DNA of 64,000 bases, taken from Candidatus Woesearchaeota archaeon (GTDB taxonomy: Archaea > Nanobdellota > Nanobdellia > Woesearchaeales > JABMPP01). The notes under the pieces are model-generated. The model was not told the DNA's origin, searched no databases, and saw only the letters and a list, made by a program, of their open reading frames with translations. The stretch lies in NCBI GenBank assembly GCA_018303405.1, contig JAGVYD010000017.1, positions 17,439 through 81,438 on the forward strand, read 5' to 3'. The translations under genes and the position numbers were made by a program. The first letter of the stretch is position 1. Every line of letters begins with the position of its first letter. Positions 18,116 to 27,229 of the stretch are shown piece by piece.

Positions 18116-20353
18116 ATGGGTCTTCTGGCACAGGCGCGGAAAAAGAGAGAGATGCAGTCTGCAGTAGCTGAAGCTACCATTGAGCCTCCGGAAATGGTGC
18201 CGGACCTTGATGCCAATATGCCCTCTTCCATACCTGCATCAGAAGAGGAAATGCACCGAGCGGAAAGCAGTGTTGACTTTGCCGAGCCAGAGCCAAAACA
18301 ATTCGGACCAATGCCTTCCAGTGACCAGGATATTGAACTGCCACCTTTGCCAGAGCCTCCAATACCATTGCCTGAATCAAAAGCCAAGAAAAAAGGAGGC
18401 GGATTTTTTGGATTATTTGCCAGGAAAAAGGAGCCCAAGCCAGCAGAGCCAGAGATTATGCCTGAAATGGCTGAACAGCTGCAGGCCAAAGAGGAATACC
18501 AGTTTGCGCCTTCTGAAACAGGCGCATTGGATGCGGCTTCTGCACAGGCTGAGCTTGAGAGGCAGCTGAAGGCTGACGAGGAGCAGTTAGGCGTTGAAAT
18601 GCCTGCTGAACTGCCTGCTGAAATGCAAAACGTGCAGCCTGCTCTGCCTGAGCCACCTGAAGAGCTCATACCGGAGCCAATGATAGAACACCCAGAAGAC
18701 ATGTCAGCATTTGAGTCCGGATTTGGGTCTGAGCAGCCAGGCAAGGAATTTGTGCAGCCAACTGTTGATATCAAAAAAGATGCAGGCAAGAAAAGCCTTT
18801 TTGATATTTTCCGCAAGAAAAAGAAAGAAGAGCCCGCGGCTGCCGAGGAAAAAATTGAGTTGCCATCCCTGCCTGCAGAGGAGCCATCAAAGCCCGCGCT
18901 ACCTCCATTGCCGGATGTCAATCTGCCTGAGCCGCCTTCCTTTGACCACTTTGATAGCTTGTCATGGACTTCAGATTCCTGGAAGCCAGAGGCAGAGGTC
19001 CCTGAAAAATCTGAGCCTGCTTCTCTATCAGGAATTTCTGCGCAAGTGCCGGGCAAAGAGGCAGTGTTGGGAATTGCGGCCAAGGCAACTGCAACCGGAA
19101 AGAAATCATTACCACCTGTGCCTTCTATGCCTGCAGCATGGACCCCGGATGCTGAAGCGCCATCTCTTGCAGAGCCGGAAATAATGGAAGCGCCAGAGGA
19201 AGAGCAAGCCACCAGGCCAGCACGGCCCAGCAAGGCAGTCATGAAGCTTGTTGAAAAGCGCGAAAAGGTGCAGAAAGATGTCCTGACCATGAGAAAAGAG
19301 CTCACGCAGCTTGAGAAAGAGCACTCGCAAAAAATGAGAATGATGCAGGACAATGAGAGAATCCTGGACCAGAAGGAGAAAATCATAGACCAAAAAATGA
19401 AACAGCTTGAGGACCTGAAGCTTGGCATTGAAGCCTTGCGCAATGAAATCAGCACCAAGTCTGAAAAAATGGAGAAGCTCAAGGCGCTCGCGGACCAGAC
19501 ATTCGCAGACCGGAAAGCCCTGGAAAGCAGGATGCAGGACCTCACTTCAAGGGAGTCAATGATTCTTGATAAGGAAAAAAAGGCAGAAGACAGGCATGCC
19601 CAGGCTTCTGCAAAAGAAGACCATCTTTCAGAAAGGGAAGCCAGGATATCAGCAGTCGAGCGGGAAGTGGCAGTGCGGGAAAGGGAAGTTGTCCGCAAAG
19701 AAGGCGAGCTTGCCATGCTGAGCAAAAAGCTGTCAGACAAGGAAAAGAAGATAGCCGAGACTGAGGCAATGCTTGCCGACAGGGATTCCAAGGTCAGGCA
19801 AAAGGAGGATAAGCTGCATCGGGAATACAAAGAGCTTGAAGATGGCGAATTCAAGGAATATATTGATGAAATACTCAAGGAAATCAGTGCTGAGACTGCT
19901 AAGGTAAGGCATCCGGTTTATGAGGCAAAGCTTGATGAAATCAGGCCTGAGCTTGTGACTTACATACAAAAGCACATCAAGAAGGGCTTTAGGGAGGACA
20001 GGATTATGAATGCCTTGATTGGTGCAGGCTGGAAGGATCGTGAGGTCAAGGCAGCAATGAATGAGGTGCTTGGCAAGTACACCAAGGACACAGGCAAAGC
20101 TAGACAATTGCCACCTGTGTTGCCGAGCGAAAATCAGGAAGCAGTTGCTGCCGCAAACTTGGGTCAGCTTACCGATATAATCACCCAGGTCAAGAAAATG
20201 ATTAAGGAAAAGAAAATAAGCGAAGCCCAGAGAATGCTGCTGCAGGCCAAAAGCACATATGATTCTTTGCGCATAGATGACCACAGGAAGGAATTGCTCA
20301 GGTTTGAATTGCAGGACCTTAAGACAGACATTGACTTAGCCCTGCTTGGCTAG
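18116..20353 (+). CDS. Large coiled-coil protein with FF-x-LF motifs and C-terminal helical domain (second of pair)
   Basis: 745 residues, organised like the preceding gene: an acidic proline-rich N-terminal half with motif copies FFGLFARKKEP (about 96) and LFDIFRKKKKEE (about 228), followed by a long coiled coil (about 360-590). It differs in having a folded C-terminal part: IRPELVTYIQKHIKKGF, then an AGWKDREVKAAM segment resembling small UBA-like helical bundles seen in DPANN proteins, then a final helical hairpin. The two genes are 65 nt apart and probably paralogous or co-functional. No enzymatic motif is present. Confidence 0.75.
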   Translation: MGLLAQARKKREMQSAVAEATIEPPEMVPDLDANMPSSIPASEEEMHRAESSVDFAEPEPKQFGPMPSSDQDIELPPLPEPPIPLPESKAKKKGGGFFGLFARKKEPKPAEPEIMPEMAEQLQAKEEYQFAPSETGALDAASAQAELERQLKADEEQLGVEMPAELPAEMQNVQPALPEPPEELIPEPMIEHPEDMSAFESGFGSEQPGKEFVQPTVDIKKDAGKKSLFDIFRKKKKEEPAAAEEKIELPSLPAEEPSKPALPPLPDVNLPEPPSFDHFDSLSWTSDSWKPEAEVPEKSEPASLSGISAQVPGKEAVLGIAAKATATGKKSLPPVPSMPAAWTPDAEAPSLAEPEIMEAPEEEQATRPARPSKAVMKLVEKREKVQKDVLTMRKELTQLEKEHSQKMRMMQDNERILDQKEKIIDQKMKQLEDLKLGIEALRNEISTKSEKMEKLKALADQTFADRKALESRMQDLTSRESMILDKEKKAEDRHAQASAKEDHLSEREARISAVEREVAVREREVVRKEGELAMLSKKLSDKEKKIAETEAMLADRDSKVRQKEDKLHREYKELEDGEFKEYIDEILKEISAETAKVRHPVYEAKLDEIRPELVTYIQKHIKKGFREDRIMNALIGAGWKDREVKAAMNEVLGKYTKDTGKARQLPPVLPSENQEAVAAANLGQLTDIITQVKKMIKEKKISEAQRMLLQAKSTYDSLRIDDHRKELLRFELQDLKTDIDLALLG

Positions 20354-20858
20354 CCTTAAGTTCTATTAGCTGCAAGTTCTAGGACGATTATATCACAGAT
20401 TATATCGCTTATCAACTACCTTAGACTGTTAATATTGCCTCATTGCTGCAGTTCTGCATTGCTGTAAATCGCTATATAGATTCATATCCTATCTCTTTAG
20501 AGATTCGGCATTCCCTTTTACCCCTAGTCCCATATCTTTGGCTATACTCAGATTGCTAGCCATGACATATCATAATAAGAAAAAAAAAGAAAAAAGTGTG
20601 AACATCATAGGACGCACACACCAAATAACTGATAGCCTAAACCAGTTCTTTGACCGGTTATAAGTAGAAAAAGCAATTTTGTTTATAAATATACTTGTTA
20701 ATTAAAAAAATTAAAGCTTTACGGCCGAATTTAAAACTTTATAAAGCTCTATTACAGCTTATTTTATAATAAAAACAGTTATAGCTCCTTATTTTTTCAA
20801 TATTTACTGCCTGGCCGAACAAACATTTAAATAGCGTATTCCACAGCTATAATGAATA
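20354..20858 (+). other. 505-bp A+T-rich intergenic region
   Basis: No convincing coding frame or tRNA is visible. It contains a purine run (AAGAAAAAAAAAGAAAAAAG near 20578-20597) and several TATA-like segments. The last one, ACATTTAAATAGC near 20823-20835, is about 26-30 nt before the next gene's ATG and is its likely promoter. The remainder could hold the 3' end of the coiled-coil transcript or an unrecognised small RNA. Confidence 0.5.
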
Positions 20859-21674
20859 ATGAATTTCTCATTATCAATGGGCAAGGGGAGATTTTACGCT
20901 TCAATAGGCTTAGCAGTCGCTATAACGCTGTTTTTTATTCTGCCTTCCATGGCAGCAACAATTAAGGGCATAGCGTATGACACAGAGCTAAGGCCCCTAA
21001 AGGATGTTATTATTGAAATCAATACAACACCTTTGCAAAGGTATGTTGCCAGGGATGGCACTTTCCTTTTCAGCCTTCCCCTGGGCATATATAATATTTC
21101 AGCTTATTTTGAAGGCCAGACAGACACATTTGTCGCGCATGAAATTATCAGGGTGGATGAGAATGGCCGTTACCTGCGGGACTTATTCCTGAAGCCCTTG
21201 CCGCGAAAAGGCAATGCAAGTGAAATGCCTCCGGCAGAGCCTAAAACATTCTTTGATGTTTACAAGCTGTATTTCATGTATGGCGGCGGAATCCTGCTTG
21301 GCCTGGCAATCATCGGAATCAGCTATTTGCTGATAACACGGTCCTCCAGGCAGCGCCAAGTTTCCCAGGCCGAGCCGCATAAAAAGCCAGACTCACAACC
21401 ATCCCCTGATGGCATGACAAAAGGCAGTGATGCAAACGATGCTGAAAAAATCCCTAAGCAATCATCGCCTGCCATCCCTGTGCCGGAGAAAGTTGACATA
21501 GATGAGCTGTTAAAGCTCATCAAGAACAATGGGGGCAGGATGACCCAGAAGGATATAAGGAAGGAAATCCCGCTTTCCGAAGCCAAAATCAGCCTCATGG
21601 TATCTGAGCTGGAGGAGCGTGGCGATGTCAAGAAGATTAAAAAAGGCCGGGGAAATATCATCATCATAAAATAA
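20859..21674 (+). CDS. Membrane-anchored winged-helix protein with an extracytoplasmic beta domain
   Basis: 271 residues. A signal-like hydrophobic N-terminus (about 13-32) is followed by a beta-sandwich of carboxypeptidase-regulatory type (IKGIAYDTELRPLKDVIIEI). A transmembrane helix (GGGILLGLAIIGISYLLI, about 146-163), a polar linker and a C-terminal winged helix (LLKLIKNNGGRMTQKDIRKEIPLSEAKI) complete it. This matches archaeal predicted membrane-associated transcription regulators (COG2512-like), in which an external domain is tied to a cytoplasmic DNA-binding domain. It has its own upstream TATA box. The signal and target genes are unknown. Confidence 0.8.
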   Translation: MNFSLSMGKGRFYASIGLAVAITLFFILPSMAATIKGIAYDTELRPLKDVIIEINTTPLQRYVARDGTFLFSLPLGIYNISAYFEGQTDTFVAHEIIRVDENGRYLRDLFLKPLPRKGNASEMPPAEPKTFFDVYKLYFMYGGGILLGLAIIGISYLLITRSSRQRQVSQAEPHKKPDSQPSPDGMTKGSDANDAEKIPKQSSPAIPVPEKVDIDELLKLIKNNGGRMTQKDIRKEIPLSEAKISLMVSELEERGDVKKIKKGRGNIIIIK

Positions 21675-21792
21675 TAATCCTTATAAAGAGCACCATCTAA
21701 AATCACACTCTTTTCAAAAGGAAATCCATAAAATCCATTAACTGAACTTAATCAATTAACTGAACTAAAATTTGTAATCGGGGGATTGAAAC

Positions 21793-23076
21793 TTGTCATC
21801 TGAAAGGCAGCGCAGCCTGCTTATTTTGGGAGTGGACCCGGGCACTACCCTCGGGTTTGCAGTTTTAAATCTGGAAGGCAGATGCATTAAGGTAGGCTCT
21901 GCCAAGGATTTCGGGCTTCCAAGGCTTGTCCTTGATGTCATCCAGCTTGGCCGGATAGTTGTGGTTGCAACTGATAAAAAGAAAACGCCCCTGTCAGTAG
22001 CCAAAGTGGCGGCCAGCCTTGGCGCCAGGGTAATCTGCCCGGCTTATGATCTCTCCTTGGAGGAAAAAAGGCAGCTTCTGGATGATTACAGGCAATCTGA
22101 TGAATCAATCCATGCGGCCAATGCGCACCAAAAAGACGCCTTGGCTTCTGCGCTCCATGCATTCAAGCAGGTCAGAAATTCCCTTGCCAAGATAGATGTT
22201 TTTGTAAAGGAATACAGCGAAGACCGCCTTGCGGTCAGATTACGGGAAAGCATTCTTAAAAATTCAAATCTCAGCTACCATAGCACCGCAGAAAGCATTA
22301 TTGCGCAGGATTTCGCGGCCAAGGGCACAACCAGCAATACTGAATCGGGGCTCATCAAAAATGCAGACCCTGGTTTTGAAAATGCGGATGTTAAGGATAT
22401 TGCCGGCAAGCTGGAATTTGCCAGGCAAAAAATACAAAGGCTCAGGCAGGAAATTTCTCTTCTCATCAAATCAAATAAGGGTCTGAGGCAAAGCCTTGAA
22501 CAGCAAGGGCTTAAGCTCGCCAAGTATCAGCAGGAACCGCTTATTTCTGGCTTTAAGGATGGTGATAAAAAGCGCCATTTCCACAATGCCCAAATTCAAA
22601 AAATCCAAATGGTGTTAAAATTCCGGGAAAACAGGATAAGGCAGCTGGAAAAAAGCCTGGCCCTGCAAAAAGACCATCTTCAGCAGCAGGCAAGAACAGC
22701 GGAAAAGTTCACTGATTTTTTGGCCTCCATGCATGGGAAAATCCTGGTCAAGAGAGTCAGGAGCCTTGGCCTGGCAGAGCTCAGTGAAACAATAGCTAAA
22801 CTTAAAATCGGGGAAAATGATTATATCCTGCTTGATTCAGCAGACTCCATGAGCCAAAAGTCGCTTGACCTATTATCCGGAAAAATCAGGGGGATTATAA
22901 GCGATTCAGGCAATAAGGCTCTCCGCGAAAAATTCACCCTCATCCCGCGCAACAAGATTTCATTGCATGTTTTGGGCGATTTTGCCCTGGCCGATGCCAA
23001 GCAGCTTGAGTCCCTGGCAGTCCGGGAGGACTTAATTGACAGGCTGGTTGATGAATATCGGAAGGATAGGAAGTAA
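21793..23076 (+). CDS. DUF460 (COG2433) RNase H-like fold protein
   Basis: 427 residues starting at TTG 21793 behind GGGGGATTG. The N-terminal 150 residues show an RNase H/RuvC-like core: ILGVDPGTTLGFAVL with the first acidic residue, then VVATDKKKTP and the later NAHQKDALASALHAF containing Asp and His. A coiled-coil middle (residues about 195-310) leads to a C-terminal region ending in a small alpha/beta domain. Archaeal DUF460 proteins are predicted nucleases of unknown role. Acidic residues at conserved places suggest it is active, but this is not shown. Confidence 0.85.
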   Translation: MSSERQRSLLILGVDPGTTLGFAVLNLEGRCIKVGSAKDFGLPRLVLDVIQLGRIVVVATDKKKTPLSVAKVAASLGARVICPAYDLSLEEKRQLLDDYRQSDESIHAANAHQKDALASALHAFKQVRNSLAKIDVFVKEYSEDRLAVRLRESILKNSNLSYHSTAESIIAQDFAAKGTTSNTESGLIKNADPGFENADVKDIAGKLEFARQKIQRLRQEISLLIKSNKGLRQSLEQQGLKLAKYQQEPLISGFKDGDKKRHFHNAQIQKIQMVLKFRENRIRQLEKSLALQKDHLQQQARTAEKFTDFLASMHGKILVKRVRSLGLAELSETIAKLKIGENDYILLDSADSMSQKSLDLLSGKIRGIISDSGNKALREKFTLIPRNKISLHVLGDFALADAKQLESLAVREDLIDRLVDEYRKDRK

Positions 23077-23143
23077 AACTGGGCCAGAGATCAATCCTTA
23101 GACTATTTTATATTTATATATAGCAAAAATATCAGATAACAAA

Positions 23144-23824
23144 TTATACAATATATACTCCATTGTGCATTACAATAGTAACATTCTGGCCAGGCTCCAA
23201 TCCAAAATTTTCCGCTTTGGCATTCTCAACACCTACACTTTGGTAGGTTTCCGGATGCAGGACTTCCACTCTTGGCCTTACTGTAGTAACCTTTGTCTTA
23301 TGCTTTTCAAGCTTGACCATTTCCAGCCCTTTTGCATTCAGCGTGACTTTTGCGCCAGTTCCCAGGTTGATTCCTATGATTGTCTTGCCAACGACGTTGA
23401 TTTTGACAACTTTGTTCTCAACAAGCACAACATCATTCTTGCCAGCAAGCGGTGCCTCATAATAAACAGTAATCCTGTAAACATCCTTGCTTCGCTGCCT
23501 GTTCCTTGTATGGATCCTTGTGCTTACTTTCAGCTTTCCGCCAAACTTCTGCTTAAGTTTTTTCCCCAGGTTCTGCAGGAAATGCTGGGATGAGACATAC
23601 ACATCAATCCCATTTTTTGCCCTAATCTTCTTTGTTATGTAAACATCCCCTTTGGCCTCCATCTCTTGCAGTATAAAACCAATTATCTCATCATTGGGGT
23701 TTCTCAGCTGCAAGATGCCTTCGTAATACTGCGAACTGCGGAAAATCCTGTTTTCCATAAGGTCGGCCGACATGCGCTTTTCAAATGCGCCACAGGATAT
23801 AAACCTTGCTGTCCAGCATTTCAA
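23144..23824 (-). CDS. NMD3-like ribosome-associated protein lacking the N-terminal zinc domain
   Basis: About 209-226 residues. The body matches the C-terminal part of archaeal NMD3: YYEGILQLRN, NGIDVYVSSQHF, then FGGKLKVSTRIHTRNRQRSKDVYRITV, and an EGF/OB-like tail ending in GQNVTIVMHNGVYIV. NMD3 proteins bind the large ribosomal subunit. The usual N-terminal Cys-rich zinc ribbons are absent. Only about 100 nt separate this frame from the divergent signal peptidase gene, and that space is interrupted in all three frames. The frame opens at TTG 23824; ATG 23773 is the better start. This is either a genuine short form or an N-terminally decayed gene. Confidence 0.7.
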   Translation of the reverse strand: MKCWTARFISCGAFEKRMSADLMENRIFRSSQYYEGILQLRNPNDEIIGFILQEMEAKGDVYITKKIRAKNGIDVYVSSQHFLQNLGKKLKQKFGGKLKVSTRIHTRNRQRSKDVYRITVYYEAPLAGKNDVVLVENKVVKINVVGKTIIGINLGTGAKVTLNAKGLEMVKLEKHKTKVTTVRPRVEVLHPETYQSVGVENAKAENFGLEPGQNVTIVMHNGVYIV

Positions 23825-23923
23825 TGCGGTTCAAGCCTGCCAAAAATGTCTTACCTGCCCTTTGCATCCATATCTCAGGGCAAAAAACAAACATTTTTAA
23901 TGGGGCTATTTTAACATTCGCAC

Positions 23924-24673
23924 ATGGATAAGCAACAAGGCGAGAAACCGGCCGAACCAGAAAGCAAGCCGGCTATTCAGGCAAACCTGGCCTCACGCAA
24001 ACTGAAGCTATACTGGAAAAAATTCTGGCATTTTATATGGGAAGATGAATCCCTGTTGAGCTGGCTGGCCAATGTGGCGCTGGCATTTATCTTAATCAAG
24101 TTCATAGTCTATCCAGGGTTTGGCCTGGTTTTGCAGACAACCCACCCTGTTGTTGCTGTAATGTCTTCTTCCATGGAGCATGGTGGGGAATTCGACCTGT
24201 GGTGGGAAAAGGACATGGCCATCTGCGGGCAGAGAAAGCCATGCGCCCAGCGTGATTTTTATGCTGGCTATAACATCAGCACATCGATGTTTCAGGGATT
24301 TAAATTCCGCAATGGATTTGATACTGGGGACATCATGGTCATCAGGGGCACCAATCCAGAGGATTTTAAGGTTGGCGATGTCATGGTTTACTGGGGCGGC
24401 ACTGAAACCATCCCCATAATCCACAGGGTAATCTCGATCACCGAGGAGAATGGCAGGCTTTATTTCCGCACAAAAGGCGACAATAATGCAGGCTTGAACA
24501 ACAATGAGGTCAAAATCGACAGCAAGCTCATAGTGGGCAAGGCCTTGTTCAGGGTACCCTACCTCGGCTGGGTGAAAATAGGCTTTGTCAACACGGTTGC
24601 CAAAATTGGCGACTGCTTTAGGAACGGATTTACAGGGGTGAACGGATGTTTTGCAAGAAATGCGGCGGCCTGA
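23924..24673 (+). CDS. Type I signal peptidase, archaeal/SEC11 type
   Basis: 249 residues. A charged cytoplasmic N-terminus, one membrane helix (LSWLANVALAFILIKFIVY) and the S26B catalytic Ser in AVMSSSMEH are visible. Then come the GDIMVIRG box and the IIHRVI motif carrying the catalytic His that replaces the bacterial Lys. A second hydrophobic-amphipathic tail ends the protein. It removes signal peptides from secreted proteins at the membrane outer face. The insert with two Cys (ICGQRKPCAQ) between the catalytic boxes is unusual. Its end overlaps the TFS gene by 28 nt. TATA-like ACATTTTTAATG lies upstream. Confidence 0.92.
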   Translation: MDKQQGEKPAEPESKPAIQANLASRKLKLYWKKFWHFIWEDESLLSWLANVALAFILIKFIVYPGFGLVLQTTHPVVAVMSSSMEHGGEFDLWWEKDMAICGQRKPCAQRDFYAGYNISTSMFQGFKFRNGFDTGDIMVIRGTNPEDFKVGDVMVYWGGTETIPIIHRVISITEENGRLYFRTKGDNNAGLNNNEVKIDSKLIVGKALFRVPYLGWVKIGFVNTVAKIGDCFRNGFTGVNGCFARNAAA

Positions 24674-24960
24674 TGCTGCCAAGCAAGTCAAAGAAGGGAC
24701 TGGCCTGCGCTTCATGCGGCCATTCTGACAAGAACTCAGAGACAAATGTCAGGATCAGCGAAAAAGGCAACCACAGCAAGGCAATTGAGGTAATTGAAAA
24801 AAGCGAGACAGAAATGCTGCCAAAAATTCGCGCGACCTGCAATAAATGCAAAAACGAAGAGGCTTTTTACTGGCATGTTCAAACAAGGGCTGCAGACGAG
24901 CCTGAAACCAGGTTTAACAGGTGCACAAAATGCGGCCATACCTGGAGGAGCTATGGTTGA
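24646..24960 (+). CDS. tfs: Transcription factor S (RNA polymerase subunit M/TFIIS-like)
   Basis: 104 residues, the family's usual length. An N-terminal zinc ribbon (FCKKCGGLM ... CASCGH) and a C-terminal TFIIS ribbon (CNKCKNEEAFYW ... CTKCGHTWRSYG) are both intact. The tip normally carries the catalytic Asp-Glu; here TRAADEPET contains DE. The protein enters the polymerase secondary channel and stimulates RNA cleavage in stalled complexes. It overlaps the signal peptidase gene by 28 nt upstream and the next small gene by 8 nt downstream, forming a tight operon. Confidence 0.95.
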   Translation: MFCKKCGGLMLPSKSKKGLACASCGHSDKNSETNVRISEKGNHSKAIEVIEKSETEMLPKIRATCNKCKNEEAFYWHVQTRAADEPETRFNRCTKCGHTWRSYG

Positions 24961-25231
24961 TTCCCCAATCAACAATAAAGGCAGCCACAATATCAATGAC
25001 AATAGCAGCAACAGGGGGGAAAAGACAGGCATTGAAAGCCTGGGCAATACCCTGAATGACCTCGAAAAGCTCAGGGAATACTACACCGATGAGCTCAAGA
25101 GAAAAGATGCAATAATCGACGGCCTTCTCAAGGAGCGCGAGGTGCTTCTCAGGACAGCCATGAAACAGGCTGAAAAAAGCATTTCTTCCAAGTCAAGCAT
25201 TTCTGTAAAAAAGCATTTCCATCATCCTTGA
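24953..25231 (+). CDS. Small hypothetical coiled-coil protein after tfs
   Basis: 92 residues from the ATG that overlaps the tfs stop (ATGGTTGA). The polar N-terminus rich in Asn, Ser and Gly is followed by one helical segment (LNDLEKLREYYTDELKRKDAIIDGLLKERE). Family not recognised. The overlap with tfs and a GGAGGAG sequence just upstream support real, coupled translation. A longer frame upstream of 24953 in the same phase lies entirely inside tfs and is not credible. Confidence 0.6.
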   Translation: MVDSPINNKGSHNINDNSSNRGEKTGIESLGNTLNDLEKLREYYTDELKRKDAIIDGLLKEREVLLRTAMKQAEKSISSKSSISVKKHFHHP

Positions 25232-25289
25232 TGGGGTCGCTATCACTATCCTTGGGCTTTAACTCGCGCATTTTAAATTCGTGGCCATT

Positions 25290-25400
25290 TTTGCAGCGGC
25301 TTTATTTTTCCTCCTCTGCAGCCCCAAAAATGCTTAACCACTCCCTGAATGAGCTTCGCAAAATTGATGCCCAAACTAATTTTTCGGGCAAAGCCCGTCT
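25290..25400 (-). repeat. Dispersed intergenic repeat, copy B
   Basis: Inverted partner of the repeat at 2391-2510, with an identical 25-bp core at 25353-25377. Here the end nearest the following gene carries a near-perfect hairpin, CGGGC(AAA)GCCCG at about 25385-25397. It fills the space before a membrane-protein gene and does not appear to encode protein. Confidence 0.75.
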
Positions 25401-25448
25401 TTTGGCAAAATATTTAAACAACAGCCAAATTATCAGGTCAGTGATACA

Positions 25449-26228
25449 ATGGGCATGGCTGGACTTGTTTTTGGGATTGTCATTGTCGGTGTGCTGGTTG
25501 CATGCTGTTTTATCTATATCAGGAGAAAACTTCTCGCCTATATCGCGGCAAATGCCGTGATATTTGTCGCAATAGCCCTTCTCGCTTTCCTCGTGTTCAG
25601 GGACCTGAGCGATCTGCAGGAGAAATTTCCGGTTGAGCAAAAGCTGTTCCTTCCAATGCACAATGACGAATATTGCGGCGCATTCACTGCGCGAAGCCTT
25701 GACGAATCCATTGTTTACCTTGGCGAGCAGGAGCTGTCTGCATTGCAGGGCAAAATAACTGCAAATGGGGTTGGCTCACTTGGCTCAGAATATTATAAAG
25801 TCATCCTTATAAAATCCGATGCCCTTGCAGGGACAGGCTCATTTGTCACCGAGGATATTGCCCTTACAGAATCCGAGGCATTCTCAATCCTTGACAGCCC
25901 GTCGCCAATTTCAACTTATGTGGAATTGTATCTTGGAAAAGAATTTGGCCAGGATTATGACGCGCAGCTGGCAGGAAATATTGAATCAGAAATACACGAA
26001 ATCTACCCGAATGGATGTGCATTCAAAGGCGCGATTTTCAGGGCAATGTTCGGCTCGGCCATGCAGAGCCACGGGGGAATCTACCTTGTCACTGAATACA
26101 AAAAAGGAAATATCCAGTTTTATCCAGAGACCATATCATTTTCCCTGATAAGGCTTATACCGACGAAAATATTCATCCCATTGGCACGCTCCCTGGTTGA
26201 GGATGCTGGCATGGAGCCAATACAGTAG
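25449..26228 (+). CDS. Hypothetical membrane protein
   Basis: 259 residues; family not recognised. Two N-terminal transmembrane helices (LVFGIVIVGVLVACCFIY and IAANAVIFVAIALLAFLVF) form a hairpin. A soluble domain of about 190 residues follows, containing two widely spaced Cys (DEYCGAF, PNGCAFKG). AAAATATTTAAAC lies about 35 nt before the ATG. Orientation rules place the large domain either inside or outside without clear preference. No neighbour suggests a job. Confidence 0.6.
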   Translation: MGMAGLVFGIVIVGVLVACCFIYIRRKLLAYIAANAVIFVAIALLAFLVFRDLSDLQEKFPVEQKLFLPMHNDEYCGAFTARSLDESIVYLGEQELSALQGKITANGVGSLGSEYYKVILIKSDALAGTGSFVTEDIALTESEAFSILDSPSPISTYVELYLGKEFGQDYDAQLAGNIESEIHEIYPNGCAFKGAIFRAMFGSAMQSHGGIYLVTEYKKGNIQFYPETISFSLIRLIPTKIFIPLARSLVEDAGMEPIQ

Positions 26229-26319
26229 GATTTCTCCAGGCAACCAAATTGCTGATTATCCACTGGACACAGGACATTCGGGCGACGGATTTAAATCCCA
26301 CTCATTTTCTGATTAAGCC

Positions 26320-27111
26320 ATGATCAGGCGAAGCTTCATTTTTCTGGACAGAATCAGCGCCAAGACTGAAAAAAATTTGTGGAACCAGGGAATTAAGGGC
26401 TGGCAGGACTTCCTGGGCGCTGGCTATATCCAGGGCCTGTCAATGCCGAGAAAAAAGCACTATGACCGGTTTCTCCTGGAAGCCCAAAAAAGGCTTTACA
26501 ATTTTGATTCAGCATTTTTCAAGGGAAAGCTGCCTTCTTCTGAAACATGGCGGCTTTATGATTTTTTCAAGGACCAGGCCGCATTCCTGGACATTGAGAC
26601 AAGCGGGCTTGAAGAGAATTCCTATATAACGATGATCGGGATTTTCGACGGGATAGAGTGCAAGCCGTTCATCAGGGGCATTAACCTGGATGCGGTTTCT
26701 CTCGCAAAAGAGCTTTCAAAATACAAGCTTCTTGTCACCTTCAACGGTTCGACTTTTGACCTGCCAATAATCAGCAAAAAGCTTCCAGGGGCGCTGCCTG
26801 ATGTTCCCCACATTGACTTGAGGCATGCATGCGCAAAGGTGGGGCTGAAAGGCGGCCTAAAATCCATAGAGCGCGAGCTTGGAATCAGGAGAAGCAATCC
26901 AATCATCGAGAGAATGTATGGCGGGGATGCAATCACAATGTGGAGAATGTTCAGGGGCAGCGGCGACGAGCACTACCTGCGGCTCCTGGTGGAATACAAT
27001 GAGGAGGACTGCATCAACATGAAAAGCATTGCAAACAAGGTCTATGAAAGGCTCTGCCAGGCAACAATCAAGCGCATGGAAAAAGAAAATTATAATGGGG
27101 AGCATAAATAA
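26320..27111 (+). CDS. YprB-like RNase H-fold 3'-5' exonuclease (DEDD type)
   Basis: 263 residues. The DEDD-superfamily motifs are visible: FLDIETSG (Exo I, Asp and Glu, about residue 90), VTFNGSTFDLPI (Exo II Asp, about 144-152), HIDLRHA, and the final YNEEDCINM (Exo III Asp, about 228). The order and the GGLKSIERELGI segment resemble the YprB ribonuclease H-like family found beside helicases. The N-terminal 70 residues (NLWNQGIKGWQDFLGAG) look like the helical region found before this fold. The enzyme probably degrades DNA or RNA. It ends before a hairpin shared with the convergent gene. Confidence 0.85.
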   Translation: MIRRSFIFLDRISAKTEKNLWNQGIKGWQDFLGAGYIQGLSMPRKKHYDRFLLEAQKRLYNFDSAFFKGKLPSSETWRLYDFFKDQAAFLDIETSGLEENSYITMIGIFDGIECKPFIRGINLDAVSLAKELSKYKLLVTFNGSTFDLPIISKKLPGALPDVPHIDLRHACAKVGLKGGLKSIERELGIRRSNPIIERMYGGDAITMWRMFRGSGDEHYLRLLVEYNEEDCINMKSIANKVYERLCQATIKRMEKENYNGEHK

Positions 27112-27152
27112 TTAATAATCATAACAAGAGCTTTATGCTCCCCCGTATATAC

Positions 27153-27192
27153 TGGAGAACCTTATAATAATATTGGAAACTTAGGTTCTCCA
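27153..27192. terminator. Hairpin between convergent genes
   Basis: TGGAGAACCT (27153-27162) pairs perfectly with AGGTTCTCCA (27183-27192) around an A+T-rich loop. It lies in the 118-nt gap between the nuclease gene (plus strand) and the nucleotidyltransferase gene (minus strand). A T-rich stretch follows on the plus strand. It could serve both directions as a 3'-end signal. Confidence 0.5.
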
Positions 27193-27229
27193 TTATAGAA
27201 TGGATTTTTGTCTTTTCCCCTATCAAATC

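Noticed and set aside
18106..19878. 590-codon minus-strand frame opposite the second coiled-coil gene
   Set aside because: Ser-rich antisense of a Glu/Lys/Pro-rich coding sequence; no family features and no promoter. A composition effect.
20578..20600. Purine run as a possible origin or terminator
   Set aside because: A simple low-complexity tract with no paired structure or repeat around it.
24794..24952. Upstream extension of the small coiled-coil gene inside tfs
   Set aside because: Lies wholly within the tfs coding sequence in another phase; the ATG overlapping the tfs stop is the natural start.
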